NCBI RefSeq assembly: GCF_026420845.1
Contig: NZ_JAOWCB010000047.1
Coordinates: forward strand, 1 to 32,909
Reading direction: 5' to 3'
From: Streptomyces sp. PR69
Lineage (GTDB): Bacteria; Actinomycetota; Actinomycetes; Streptomycetales; Streptomycetaceae
DNA length: 32,909 bases
Under the pieces are notes generated by a model, which was not told the DNA's origin, made no database searches, and worked only from the letters and a program-made list of their open reading frames with translations. A program made the position numbers and the translations under genes. Each line of letters opens with the position of its first letter. Positions within the stretch are counted from its first letter, which is position 1. Positions 22,692-30,089 of the stretch are shown in pieces.

Positions 22692-22723
22692 AAGCCCCCT
22701 CGGGATCATCCCGGAGGGGGCTT
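22692..22723 (+). terminator. Original tRNA-Arg terminator, now beyond attR
   Basis: AAGCCCCCTCGGGAT (22692-22706) pairs with ATCCCGGAGGGGGCTT (22708-22723) with a one-base bulge, followed by TTG. Before insertion it would have lain directly after tRNA-Arg. Confidence 0.75.
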
Positions 22724-22773
22724 TGTCGTGCGTGCGGCGGCGAGGTGGGCGGTCGCGTGGCAAGGTGGCGCGT

Positions 22774-23502
22774 ATGGGTGCAAGGCAGGATGTTCCGGGT
22801 GCCTTTGGCGCGGTGGGCGTGCCGCGGGATGTCGTCCAGTCGGTGCCGGGCGACGGCCATGGTCCGCCGCTGCGCGTGTTCGTGCTGTCCGGGTCGTCGC
22901 GGAAGGGATCGTTCAATGGGCGGCTGGCCATGCTGACCGCCAGGCTGGTGACCGAGAACGGGGCCGCCGCTGATCTTGCGTGGCTGCGGGACTTCGACAT
23001 GCCGTCGTATGACGGGGACGCCGAGACCGCTCAGGGGCAGCCGCCGAGCTCCGTCGCGTTGCGCGATCGGCTGCGGGCGGCGCAGGCGATCGTGTTCGCC
23101 TCGCCGGAGTACAACGCGTCGGTGCCGGGCGTGGTGAAGAACGCGATCGACTGGCTGTCACGCTTTCGGCCGCAGCCGTTCAAGGACAAGCACGCCCTGC
23201 TGGTCTCCGCTTCTCCCTCAATGGTGGGAGGAAACCGGGGGCTGTGGGCGCTTCGCGTGCCGCTGGAGCATCTCGGGGCCCGTGTCTACCCGGATATGTT
23301 CAGCCTGGCGAAGGCCCATCAGGCGTTCGATGACAGCGGCGACCTGAACGACGCCGGACTGAGGGAACGGCTTGATGCCACCGTGAAGGCGTTTCTGGGC
23401 CTCGTCGAGGCCGATACCCACTACCCGGCGCTGCGGCGTTGCTGGTACGAGTTTCTCGGCGACCGGACGAGCGCGCCGGTCACCCAGCGCGCCGAGGAAT
23501 AG
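22774..23502 (+). CDS. NADPH-dependent FMN reductase family protein
   Basis: The product is a 242-residue flavodoxin-fold oxidoreductase. A Gly/Pro-rich lead of about 35 residues precedes the fold. The FMN phosphate loop is visible as LSGSSRKGSFNGRLA. The second signature, SPEYNASVPGVVKNAIDWLS, is typical of the FMN_red/ArsH-WrbA-like group, and MVGGNRGLWALRVPLEHLGA follows. It reduces flavins or quinones with NAD(P)H in the cytoplasm; the substrate is not predictable. ATG 22774 has AAGGTGG upstream. It is the first native gene after the tRNA-Arg element, 85 bp beyond attR, and appears monocistronic. Confidence 0.9.
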   Translation: MGARQDVPGAFGAVGVPRDVVQSVPGDGHGPPLRVFVLSGSSRKGSFNGRLAMLTARLVTENGAAADLAWLRDFDMPSYDGDAETAQGQPPSSVALRDRLRAAQAIVFASPEYNASVPGVVKNAIDWLSRFRPQPFKDKHALLVSASPSMVGGNRGLWALRVPLEHLGARVYPDMFSLAKAHQAFDDSGDLNDAGLRERLDATVKAFLGLVEADTHYPALRRCWYEFLGDRTSAPVTQRAEE

Positions 23503-23572
23503 CCCCCTGAGGCGCGAGCATCATGGGAGGGGCCCGCATAGCGGGGGGGCGAAGCGTTGTGAGGGGCGTGTG

Positions 23573-24469
23573 GTGGGCTGGCGGTGTGCCGGGGTCGTAT
23601 GGCGGGAAGACGGGGCCTTTCTGCGCTGGGAGGGCGGTCGGGAGAGTGCGTTGAGCGTCGGGAGGGCGCTGGGGTTCCGGGCCGTCGGGGAGCGGCGGTG
23701 TGTCGGGGCGCGGGGGCATGTGTGCGCCCGGCGGGCCGCGGTCGCGGGGAGCGTGATGAATCCGCGGTGCGGGGAGTGCGCGCGGCTGGCGCGGGCGCAC
23801 TCCGTGGCGGCCGACACCGCGGCAGACGATCCCCGGACGTACCGGGTGTATCTCGCGTGGTTCGGGCCCGGGATGGTCAAGGTGGGCATCACCGCCGAGG
23901 AGCGGGGGAGCGCGCGGCTGCTGGAGCAGGGGGCCGTGGTGTTCAGCTGGCTGGGGCGGGGGCCGCTGATGGCAGCGCGGCGGACCGAGGAGGTCGTGCG
24001 GGCGGCGCTCGGAGTGCCGGACCGCATTCCGTACGCCGCCAAGCGCGCCGCCCGGGCCGGACTGCCCCCTGCCCCGGAGCGGGCCGCGGAGGTCGAGGCG
24101 CTGCACCGCAGGGCGAGCGGACGGGCGGAGTGGGCGGAGACGCTGCAGCCGCTGGAGTTCGAGGCCGTCGACCATGCGGAGGTCTTCGGGCTTCAGGGGC
24201 TGGTCCCCGCCGACGGGGTGGTGCGGGAGCTGGTGGACGGCGGGGTCGTCGCGGGGACGCCGGCCGCCGTCGCCGGGCCCGATCTCCATCTGAAGACGGC
24301 CGGCGGGCGCATGGTGGTGTGCGATACACGGCTGGTGGTGGGGTGGGAGCTGACCGGCGCGGATGCCGGGCTCGCGCTCACCGTGCCCGTCGAGACCGCG
24401 GGCAAGCAGGGCAGGCAGGCCGGGTGGGGCAAGCAGGACGGGCAGGACAGGCAGGAGGGACTGTTTTGA
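23573..24469 (+). CDS. DUF2797 family protein
   Basis: The product is a 298-residue protein of unknown function matching the DUF2797 pattern. The N-terminal cysteine-containing region (WRCAG, RRCVG, GHVCARR, PRCGECARL) could bind zinc. The core reads YLAWFGPGMVKVGITAEERG, then LLEQGAVVFSWLGRGPLMAA, then VPDRIPYAAKRAARAG. The YLAWF...KVGIT strand pair resembles a GIY-YIG-like fold, which is inference. The C-terminus is low-complexity and Gln/Gly-rich (GKQGRQAGWGKQDGQ). Start GTG 23573 has GAGGGG 6 nt upstream; GTG 23570 is the alternative. Its stop overlaps the start of the amidohydrolase gene, so the two are translationally coupled. Confidence 0.85.
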   Translation: MGWRCAGVVWREDGAFLRWEGGRESALSVGRALGFRAVGERRCVGARGHVCARRAAVAGSVMNPRCGECARLARAHSVAADTAADDPRTYRVYLAWFGPGMVKVGITAEERGSARLLEQGAVVFSWLGRGPLMAARRTEEVVRAALGVPDRIPYAAKRAARAGLPPAPERAAEVEALHRRASGRAEWAETLQPLEFEAVDHAEVFGLQGLVPADGVVRELVDGGVVAGTPAAVAGPDLHLKTAGGRMVVCDTRLVVGWELTGADAGLALTVPVETAGKQGRQAGWGKQDGQDRQEGLF

Positions 24470-25365
24470 GCAGGGAGTTCGCCGCGCGCCTCGGAATACC
24501 CGGGTTCGTCGACGTCCACACCCACTTCATGCCGGAGCGCGTACTGCGCAAGGTGTGGGCGTACTTCGACGCAGCCGGGCCGCTGACCGGGATGGAGTGG
24601 CCGATCACCTATCGGCACGAGGAGGAGCGGCGCGTCGAGCTGCTGCGGGAGTTCGGGGTGACCGCGTTCACCGCCATGCTCTATCCGCACAAGGCCGGCA
24701 TGGCCGCCTGGCTCAACGAGTGGGCCGCCGGCTTCGCCGCCCGTACCCCCGACTGTCTGCACACCGCCACCTTCTTCCCCGAGCCGGGCGTGGAGGCGTA
24801 CACCGGGAAGGCCCTCGACCGCGGCGCGCGGGTCTTCAAGGCCCATCTGCAGGTGGGGCAGTACGACCCGAACGACCCGCTGCTCGACGCCGTGTGGGGG
24901 GTGCTGGCCGAGAGTGCGACCCCCGTCGTCGTGCACTGCGGGTCGGGGCCCGTGCCCGGCAAGCACACCGGGCCCGAGCCGATCGGGCGGCTGCTCGCCC
25001 GCCACCCCCGGCTGCGGCTGATCGTCGCCCATATGGGCATGCCCGAGTACGCCGACTTCCTCGACCTCGCCGAGCGGTACGACGAGGTCCGCCTCGACAC
25101 CACCATGGCGTTCACCGACTTCAGCGAGCGCCTGTGCCCCTTCCCCGAACAGGAGTTGCCCCGGCTCGCGGCCCTCGGGGACCGTATCCTCCTCGGCAGC
25201 GACTTTCCGAACATCCCGTATCCGTACGTGCATCAGCTCCAGGCCCTTGAGCGGCTGGGGCTCGGCGACGACTGGCTGCGGCGGGTGTGCCATGAGAACG
25301 GGGCCCGGCTCTTCCCCGGGCTTTCCCCAGGACGTTCTCCCGGGAGTTTCTCAGGGAATTCATAG
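24466..25365 (+). CDS. Amidohydrolase family protein (amidohydrolase-2 / ACMSD-like fold)
   Basis: The product is a 299-residue metal-dependent hydrolase or decarboxylase with a TIM-barrel fold. Metal ligands are in sequence order: DVHTHF (HxH) near the N-terminus, FKAHLQVG, VVHCG, VAHMG and LLGSDFPNIPY (catalytic Asp). The start is a TTG at 24466 overlapping the previous stop (TTTTGA); AGGAGGGA lies just upstream and supports it. Coupling with the DUF2797 gene implies coordinated expression. The substrate is not predictable. The tail LSPGRSPGSFSGNS looks like a non-conserved extension. Confidence 0.88.
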   Translation: MSREFAARLGIPGFVDVHTHFMPERVLRKVWAYFDAAGPLTGMEWPITYRHEEERRVELLREFGVTAFTAMLYPHKAGMAAWLNEWAAGFAARTPDCLHTATFFPEPGVEAYTGKALDRGARVFKAHLQVGQYDPNDPLLDAVWGVLAESATPVVVHCGSGPVPGKHTGPEPIGRLLARHPRLRLIVAHMGMPEYADFLDLAERYDEVRLDTTMAFTDFSERLCPFPEQELPRLAALGDRILLGSDFPNIPYPYVHQLQALERLGLGDDWLRRVCHENGARLFPGLSPGRSPGSFSGNS

Positions 25366-25411
25366 AGTCGGGCAAGGCGGCTCTCACCCCGGGCGCGCAG
25401 AGTCAGATGTC

Positions 25412-26188
25412 ATGACTGCGATCTCCTCCCACCCGCGTCTCGGTCAGCAGCACGTCGATCAGCCGCGCCTCAAACGTCATGAGCTGCTCCGCGCCGACGG
25501 CGGCCCCGTCCGCGTGCTCGTCGTCGACGACGAAGCCGCGCTGAGCGAGCTGCTGTCGATGGCGCTGCGCTACGAGGGGTGGGAGGTGCGCAGCGCGGGA
25601 GACGGCGCGGAGGCGGTCCGGTGCGCGCGGGCGTTCCGGCCGGACGCCGTGGTGCTCGATGTGATGCTGCCCGACATCGACGGGCTCGCCGTGCTCGGGC
25701 GGCTGCGGCGGGAGCTGCCGGAGGCGCCGGTGCTGTTCCTGGCCGCCCGGGACGCGGTCGAGGACCGGATCGCGGGCCTGACGGCCGGCGGCGACGACTA
25801 TGTGACCAAGCCGTTCTCGCTGGAGGAGGTCGTGGCCCGGCTGCGCGGGCTGATCCGCAGGTCGGGAGCCGCGGCCGGGCGCGGCGATTCGCTGCTCACG
25901 GTCGGCGACCTCACCCTCGACGAGGACAGCCATGAGGTTTCCCGCGGCGGCGAGGCCGTCCATCTGACCGCCACCGAGTTCGAGCTGCTGCGCTATCTGA
26001 TGCGCAATCCGCGGCGGGTGCTCAGCAAGGCGCAGATACTTGACCGGGTGTGGAGCTATGACTTCGGCGGTCAGGCCAATGTGGTCGAGCTCTATATCTC
26101 ATATCTGCGGAAGAAGATTGACGCAGGGCGGCCGCCGATGATCCACACCCGTCGGGGAGCCGGGTATCTGATCAAGCCCGGGGAGTGA
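25412..26188 (+). CDS. OmpR/PhoB-type response regulator (now orphan)
   Basis: A 258-residue two-component regulator. The receiver begins RVLVVDDEAALSELL, with phospho-acceptor Asp in VVLDVMLPD, the Thr/Ser switch position occupied by Ala (LFLAARD), and conserved Lys in YVTKPFS. The winged helix DNA-binding domain runs from LTVGDLTLDEDSHEVSRGG to IHTRRGAGYLIKPGE. ATG 25412 lacks a clear ribosome site, so it may be leaderless or the start may be slightly different. The next gene is only the first 60-odd residues of its presumed cognate histidine kinase, so phosphorylation must come from elsewhere or be lost. Confidence 0.9.
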   Translation: MTAISSHPRLGQQHVDQPRLKRHELLRADGGPVRVLVVDDEAALSELLSMALRYEGWEVRSAGDGAEAVRCARAFRPDAVVLDVMLPDIDGLAVLGRLRRELPEAPVLFLAARDAVEDRIAGLTAGGDDYVTKPFSLEEVVARLRGLIRRSGAAAGRGDSLLTVGDLTLDEDSHEVSRGGEAVHLTATEFELLRYLMRNPRRVLSKAQILDRVWSYDFGGQANVVELYISYLRKKIDAGRPPMIHTRRGAGYLIKPGE

Positions 26189-26195
26189 GCGTGCC

Positions 26196-26444
26196 ATGGG
26201 CGGGCGTCCGCAGTCGCTGCGGACCCGGCTCGTCGTCTCCGCCGTGGCGCTGATCGCGGTCGTGGCGGCCGTGATCGGGACGGTCACCGCCATCGCCTTC
26301 CGTACATATCTCTACGGGCAGCTGGACGGTCAGCTGGACGCGGTCGCGGCCAGGGCCGCCGGGCCTCCGGCCGTGCCCGGCGATCTCCCGCCGCCCGCCA
26401 GGCACAAGGAGCCGCGGCGGCGCTGGGCGGCACGGTCGCGGTGA
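26196..26444 (+). pseudogene. Truncated sensor histidine kinase (N-terminal stub)
   Basis: The 82-codon frame begins 7 nt after the response-regulator stop with a typical kinase start: a basic lead SLRTRLVVSAVALIAVV, one transmembrane helix and the start of the extracellular domain (YLYGQLDGQLDAVAARAAG). It then becomes non-homologous (HKEPRRRWAARSR) and stops. The second helix, HAMP, dimerisation and ATPase domains are all absent. The DNA that follows belongs to a different membrane protein in another frame, so this is a deletion product. Confidence 0.75.
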
Positions 26445-26630
26445 CGGCCGCGTGGGCGTACGTCCTGCTGGGCAGGACGCCGGACTATCTGCCGTGGCTG
26501 CGCGGGACGGTGCTGGGGTGCGGGCTGGCCTCGGCCGTGGTGCTCGCCGCGCTGCCTTTCGCCGGGCGGCTGGGGCGGACGGACGTCCGGCGGGCGGTCC
26601 GGTGGCTGGCGCTCGGGGCGGCGGGGGCCG
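26402..26630 (+). pseudogene. Internal fragment of a GT39/ArnT-like glycosyltransferase
   Basis: In the frame of 26402 the translation reads ALGGTVAVTAAWAYVLLGRT, PDYLPWLRGTVLGCGLASAV and VLAALPFAGRLG. This is the pattern of the transmembrane middle part of Streptomyces glycosyltransferase family 39-like proteins, in which TAAW.Y.LL.RTPD..PWLR is characteristic. Both the N-terminal catalytic part and the C-terminal periplasmic domain are missing. Such genes are often near RR/HK pairs. The 5' junction with the kinase stub is around 26365-26402. Family assignment is from memory of the motif. Confidence 0.5.
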
Positions 26631-26639
26631 GGCCCCCGC
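26621..26639. terminator. GC-only hairpin between convergent units
   Basis: GCGGGGGCC-G-GGCCCCCGC is a 19-bp palindrome (practical stem of 7 bp with loop CCGGG), 74 bp after the MFS stop on the minus strand and at the end of the glycosyltransferase fragment. Confidence 0.5.
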
Positions 26640-26712
26640 GTCTGGTGGGGTGGGTGGGCGGGGGAAAGGAACCGGGGCGGCCGCCTCCGCTACAGGGCCG
26701 CCGCCCCGGAGA

Positions 26713-28296
26713 TCAGTGCGCCTTCGTCTTGAGCGCGACTTCCCTGATGAAGAGCGTCACCAGGAACGCCAGAAACGCACAGGGCGCCGCGTACAGAAAG
26801 ACATCCGCCACCCCGTGCCCGTACGCGCTCTCCATCACCGTGCGGACCGGCGGCGGCAGCAGGTCGAGGTCCGGGATGCCGCCTCCGCCCGTGCCGCCGT
26901 GGCCCAGCGCCGCGCCCTGCGGGCCGAGGGCGGCGAGGCCGTCCTTGACGTAGTGGGTGACCCGGTTGCCCAGCACCGCGCCCAGCGCGGAGACGCCGAC
27001 CGCTCCGCCCAGCGAGCGGAAGAATGTGACCACGGAGCTGGCCGCGCCGAGCTCCTCGGGGGCGACCTGGTTCTGGGTGCACAGCACGAGGTTCTGCATC
27101 ATCATGCCGAGCCCGAGGCCGAGAAGCGCCATGAACAGCGCGATATGCCAGTAGTCGGTGTCGTATCGCATGGTGCCCAGCAGACCGAGCCCCGCCGTCG
27201 TCAGCGCGCCGCCGACGACCAGCCACGCCTTCCAGCGGCCGGTCTTGGTGATGATCTGGCCGGAGACGGTGGACGAGAGGAACAGTCCGCTGATCATCGG
27301 GATCGTCATCACGCCGGACATGGTGGGGGACTTGTCCCGCGCGAGCTGGAAGTACTGGCTGAAGAAGACCGTGCCCGCGAACATCGCGACGCCGACGAAC
27401 AGCGAGGCGACCGAGGCGAGCGCGATGGTCCGGTTGCGGAACAGACGGAGCGGGATGATCGGGTCGTTCGCCCGTGATTCGACGGCGAGGAAGAGCACGC
27501 CCAGCAGGACCGCGCCGCCGGTCATCACGTATGTCTGCCAGGAGAGCCAGTCGTACTTGTCGCCCGCGAAGGTCACCCAGATCAGCAGCAGCGACACCGC
27601 GGCGCTGATCAGGAACGCGCCGGTCCAGTCGACCTTCACCTCCCGCCGGACCACCGGCAGTTTGAGGGTCTTCTGCAGCACGATCAGGGCGATCACGGCG
27701 AAGGGCACGCCGACGTAGAAGCACCAGCGCCAGCCGAGCCAGTCCGTGTCGGTGATCACGCCGCCGAGGAGGGGGCCGCCGACCGTGGCCACGGCGAAGG
27801 TCGCGCCGAGATAGCCGCTGTAGCGCCCCCGCTCCCGCGGCGAGATCATCGCGGCCATCACGATCTGCGCGAGCGCGGAGAGCCCGCCGACGCCCACGCC
27901 CTGGACCACGCGGCAGGCGATGAGCGTGCCCGCGTTCTGGGAGAGTCCGGCCGCCGCCGAGCCGAGGACGTAGATCACCAGGGCTATCTGGACGAGCAGC
28001 TTCTTGGAGAAGAGATCGGAGAGCTTGCCCCACAGCGGGGTGGTCGCGGTCATCGCCAGCAGCGAGGCGGTCACCACCCAGGTGTAGGCGCTCTGTCCGC
28101 CCCTGAGGTCGGTGATGATCTGCGGCAGGGCGTTGGAGACGATCGTCGACGACAGGATGGCGACGAACATGCCGAGCAGCAGCCCGGAGAGCGCCTCCAT
28201 GATCTGGCGATGTGTCATCGTCGGGCCTTCGGGCGGCGGGCCCCCGGGCTCGGCGTGCCCGGCCCGCGCCGCACCGGCCGGTGTGGCTGTAGCCAT
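26713..28296 (-). CDS. MFS drug transporter, DHA2 (EmrB/QacA) type, 14 helices
   Basis: A 527-residue proton-driven efflux permease of the inner membrane. The N-terminal 25 residues are a soluble Ala/Pro tail. Helix 1 carries FVAILSSTIVSNALPQI (motif D1-like), motif A is GKLSDLFSKK, motif B is ACRVVQGVGVGG, and the antiporter motif C is GATFAVATVGGPLLGG. The rest fits 14 transmembrane segments, with a large loop GPQGAALGHGGTGGGG before the last helix. ATG 28296 has AAGGA 5 nt upstream. It lies 31 bp after a MarR regulator on the same strand; the pair is a standard drug-responsive repressor-efflux operon. The exported compound is unknown. Confidence 0.92.
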   Translation of the reverse strand: MATATPAGAARAGHAEPGGPPPEGPTMTHRQIMEALSGLLLGMFVAILSSTIVSNALPQIITDLRGGQSAYTWVVTASLLAMTATTPLWGKLSDLFSKKLLVQIALVIYVLGSAAAGLSQNAGTLIACRVVQGVGVGGLSALAQIVMAAMISPRERGRYSGYLGATFAVATVGGPLLGGVITDTDWLGWRWCFYVGVPFAVIALIVLQKTLKLPVVRREVKVDWTGAFLISAAVSLLLIWVTFAGDKYDWLSWQTYVMTGGAVLLGVLFLAVESRANDPIIPLRLFRNRTIALASVASLFVGVAMFAGTVFFSQYFQLARDKSPTMSGVMTIPMISGLFLSSTVSGQIITKTGRWKAWLVVGGALTTAGLGLLGTMRYDTDYWHIALFMALLGLGLGMMMQNLVLCTQNQVAPEELGAASSVVTFFRSLGGAVGVSALGAVLGNRVTHYVKDGLAALGPQGAALGHGGTGGGGIPDLDLLPPPVRTVMESAYGHGVADVFLYAAPCAFLAFLVTLFIREVALKTKAH

Positions 28297-28327
28297 GGAA
28301 ATCCTTCGTTGTACGTCGGTCAGGCGG

Positions 28328-28771
28328 TCACGCGGAGGCCCGGCAGTCGCCGAACGACTCCCGCAGCCGTGCGAGCATCGCGATCAGCTGCCCGATCTCG
28401 TCGCCGGACCAGTCGTCGAGCGTGCGGGCGAACATGTCCGCGGTCCGCCGTGCGAGGTCGTCGAGCGTGTCCCGGCCCGCGGGGGTCAGCAGGAGCAGCC
28501 GGGAGCGCCGGTCGCCGGGGGCGGGAAGCCGTTCGATCCAGCCGCGCTCCTCGACATGGGCGACATGCCGGCTGGTCACCGACATATCGACGGCCATCAG
28601 TTCGGCCAGGCGGCTCATCCGCATCTCGCCGTGCCGGTCAAGCAGGGTGAGGACGGCGGCCGACCCGGACGGGCACTCGACGGGCAGCATTCGTGCGATG
28701 CCCCGCTTGACGGCTCCGATGGCGCTGAGCTGCCGGGCGAGTTCCGCGTACTGCTCAGGCTGTGCGGCCAC
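28328..28771 (-). CDS. MarR family transcriptional regulator
   Basis: A 147-residue winged-helix regulator. An N-terminal dimerisation helix (QYAELARQLSAIGAVKRG) is followed by the helix-turn-helix MRMSRLAELMAVDMSVTSRH, the wing ERLPAPGDRRSRLLLLTPAG, and C-terminal helices. Start GTG 28771 is chosen because GGGAGG lies at good spacing; the frame continues upstream through two operator boxes, which are non-coding. It should repress its own operon with the MFS transporter until a ligand binds. The two MarR boxes at 28810-28854 overlap the probable promoter. Confidence 0.92.
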   Translation of the reverse strand: MAAQPEQYAELARQLSAIGAVKRGIARMLPVECPSGSAAVLTLLDRHGEMRMSRLAELMAVDMSVTSRHVAHVEERGWIERLPAPGDRRSRLLLLTPAGRDTLDDLARRTADMFARTLDDWSGDEIGQLIAMLARLRESFGDCRASA

Positions 28772-28809
28772 GGTCGCCCTCCCGGCCTCGTCCTGCCGTC
28801 TCGCGTCTT

Positions 28810-28854
28810 GTTGCTTAGGGCAACCATAGAAGCCATTGGTTGCTACAGGCAAAC
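28810..28854 (-). promoter_or_regulatory. Two MarR-type operators over the marR-MFS promoter
   Basis: GTTGC-TTAGG-GCAAC (28810-28824) and GTTGC-TACAG-GCAAAC (28839-28854) are two copies of a TTGC-N5-GCAA palindrome 29 bp apart. On the minus strand TTGCCT and TATGGT with an 18-bp spacer form a promoter lying within and between the two boxes. Confidence 0.65.
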
Positions 28855-28997
28855 TAAAACGAGCATTGCGGAGTAAAGGAAGCCAAAAGGCTTCACATGC
28901 TTCCCGCCATGGCGCGCATCCGACCGCTCCTGCTACACGCGCGCACGCGCGCCCCGGGCTTGGGAGCGGAACCGGTGGTTCGCTAGGGTCCTGCCCC

Positions 28998-29210
28998 ATG
29001 GCACACAACCCCCAGCACGGCCAGGGCCCGGAGGGCAACCACGACCCCGCGGGCAACACCCAGATGTTCCGCGCCTTCGTCGACGAGGGCGCCCCGCAGG
29101 GCCGTCAGGCGGCGGCTGCCCAGTCCGCCGGCCCGCGCGTCGGTCTGATCGCAGGCGTCGTCGCGGTGATCGCCGTCGTCGCGGCGGTCGCCTGGCTCGC
29201 CCTGGGCTGA
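28998..29210 (+). CDS. Small C-tail-anchored membrane protein
   Basis: The product is a 70-residue protein. The N-terminal 45 residues are polar (HNPQHGQGPEGNHDPAGNTQ, then MFRAFVDEG), followed by one C-terminal transmembrane helix VGLIAGVVAVIAVVAAVAWL. The ATG lies 10 nt after AGGG. It ends 8 bp from the convergent lipoprotein gene. No family is recognised and the function is unknown. Confidence 0.65.
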   Translation: MAHNPQHGQGPEGNHDPAGNTQMFRAFVDEGAPQGRQAAAAQSAGPRVGLIAGVVAVIAVVAAVAWLALG

Positions 29211-29218
29211 CGCCTCGC

Positions 29219-30043
29219 TCATTTCCCCGATATCCCCGCGGGGCTGATGTCCCGTGTCTCGATGTGCATGCCCAGCGGCACCCGCCAGGCGTCGACGCAC
29301 ACCGTGTACGACGCCTGGCGCGCGGTCCCGGGCGGGATCGGCGTCGGCAGCGGCTGCGTCGATTCGACCGTCGCCCAGTCGATGCCCAGCGCTCCGATGA
29401 TGTGGGTGCCGAACGCGACCTGCCCCGATGTCACCGCGGAGCCGCCCGTGTTGCGGAATTCGACTGTCACCTTCTCGCACCAGCGCCTGTCGAGCGGGGC
29501 GCGGACGGTCGCGCCGATCCGCAGCTCGGCCGGGCCTGCGGGCGGCGGCGGAGACGGAGGCGGCGCAGACGGCGGTGGCCCAGATGGGGACGGCCCAGAC
29601 GGGGAGGGCTGAGATGCGGGCGGGGATGGCTCAGGCGGCGGAGCAGCAGCGGAGGGCGGCGAGGGGCGCGACGGCCAAGGCGAAGGTCTCGGCGTCGCCT
29701 TCGCGGGGCCTCCGCTTCCCTCAGGCGACGGCGGTACGGGGACAGACGTCCTGCTCTCCCCGCCGCCCGGGGCCGTGCTTTCCGGCGGCCTCCCCTCCGC
29801 GCCGCCGGTCCGGCCTTCCCGCCGCTGCTCGTCCAGGGGGACGAGCAGCACATCTCCCTTCGGGGGCGCCGCCGCCGCAGGGGCGTCGTCCGGTGCGGCG
29901 ACGGCCGCATAGCCGTCGCCGGGGCCGCCCGTACACGCGGTCAGGGCCCCGCCGCCCAGACAGAGCGCGACGACCGCCCCCGCGGCGGAACGGCGGCGTC
30001 CACCCCGGCCGCGTCGCTCGTGGGCTCCTCGTCCTCGTCGCAT
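29219..30043 (-). CDS. Secreted lipoprotein with proline-rich linker
   Basis: The product has 274 residues. A very basic lead (RRGRGAHERRGRGGRRR) and hydrophobic helix end in the lipobox GALTAC, giving a lipid-anchored Cys near residue 37. A Pro/Ser/Gly-rich spacer of about 120 residues projects the C-terminal domain from the membrane. That domain (about 175-274: LRIGATVRAPLDRRWCEKVT, VEFRNTGGSAVTSGQVAFGT, WRVPLGMHIETRDISPAG) looks like an immunoglobulin-like or carbohydrate-binding beta sandwich. The start ATG 30043 has only a weak ribosome site. It lies 46 bp downstream of the sigN-like gene on the same strand and may be co-transcribed with it. Confidence 0.75.
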   Translation of the reverse strand: MRRGRGAHERRGRGGRRRSAAGAVVALCLGGGALTACTGGPGDGYAAVAAPDDAPAAAAPPKGDVLLVPLDEQRREGRTGGAEGRPPESTAPGGGESRTSVPVPPSPEGSGGPAKATPRPSPWPSRPSPPSAAAPPPEPSPPASQPSPSGPSPSGPPPSAPPPSPPPPAGPAELRIGATVRAPLDRRWCEKVTVEFRNTGGSAVTSGQVAFGTHIIGALGIDWATVESTQPLPTPIPPGTARQASYTVCVDAWRVPLGMHIETRDISPAGISGK

Positions 30044-30089
30044 CGCGTCAGTGTGTCTGACGGATCGTCAATAAGGAAGCCTCCGGGCG

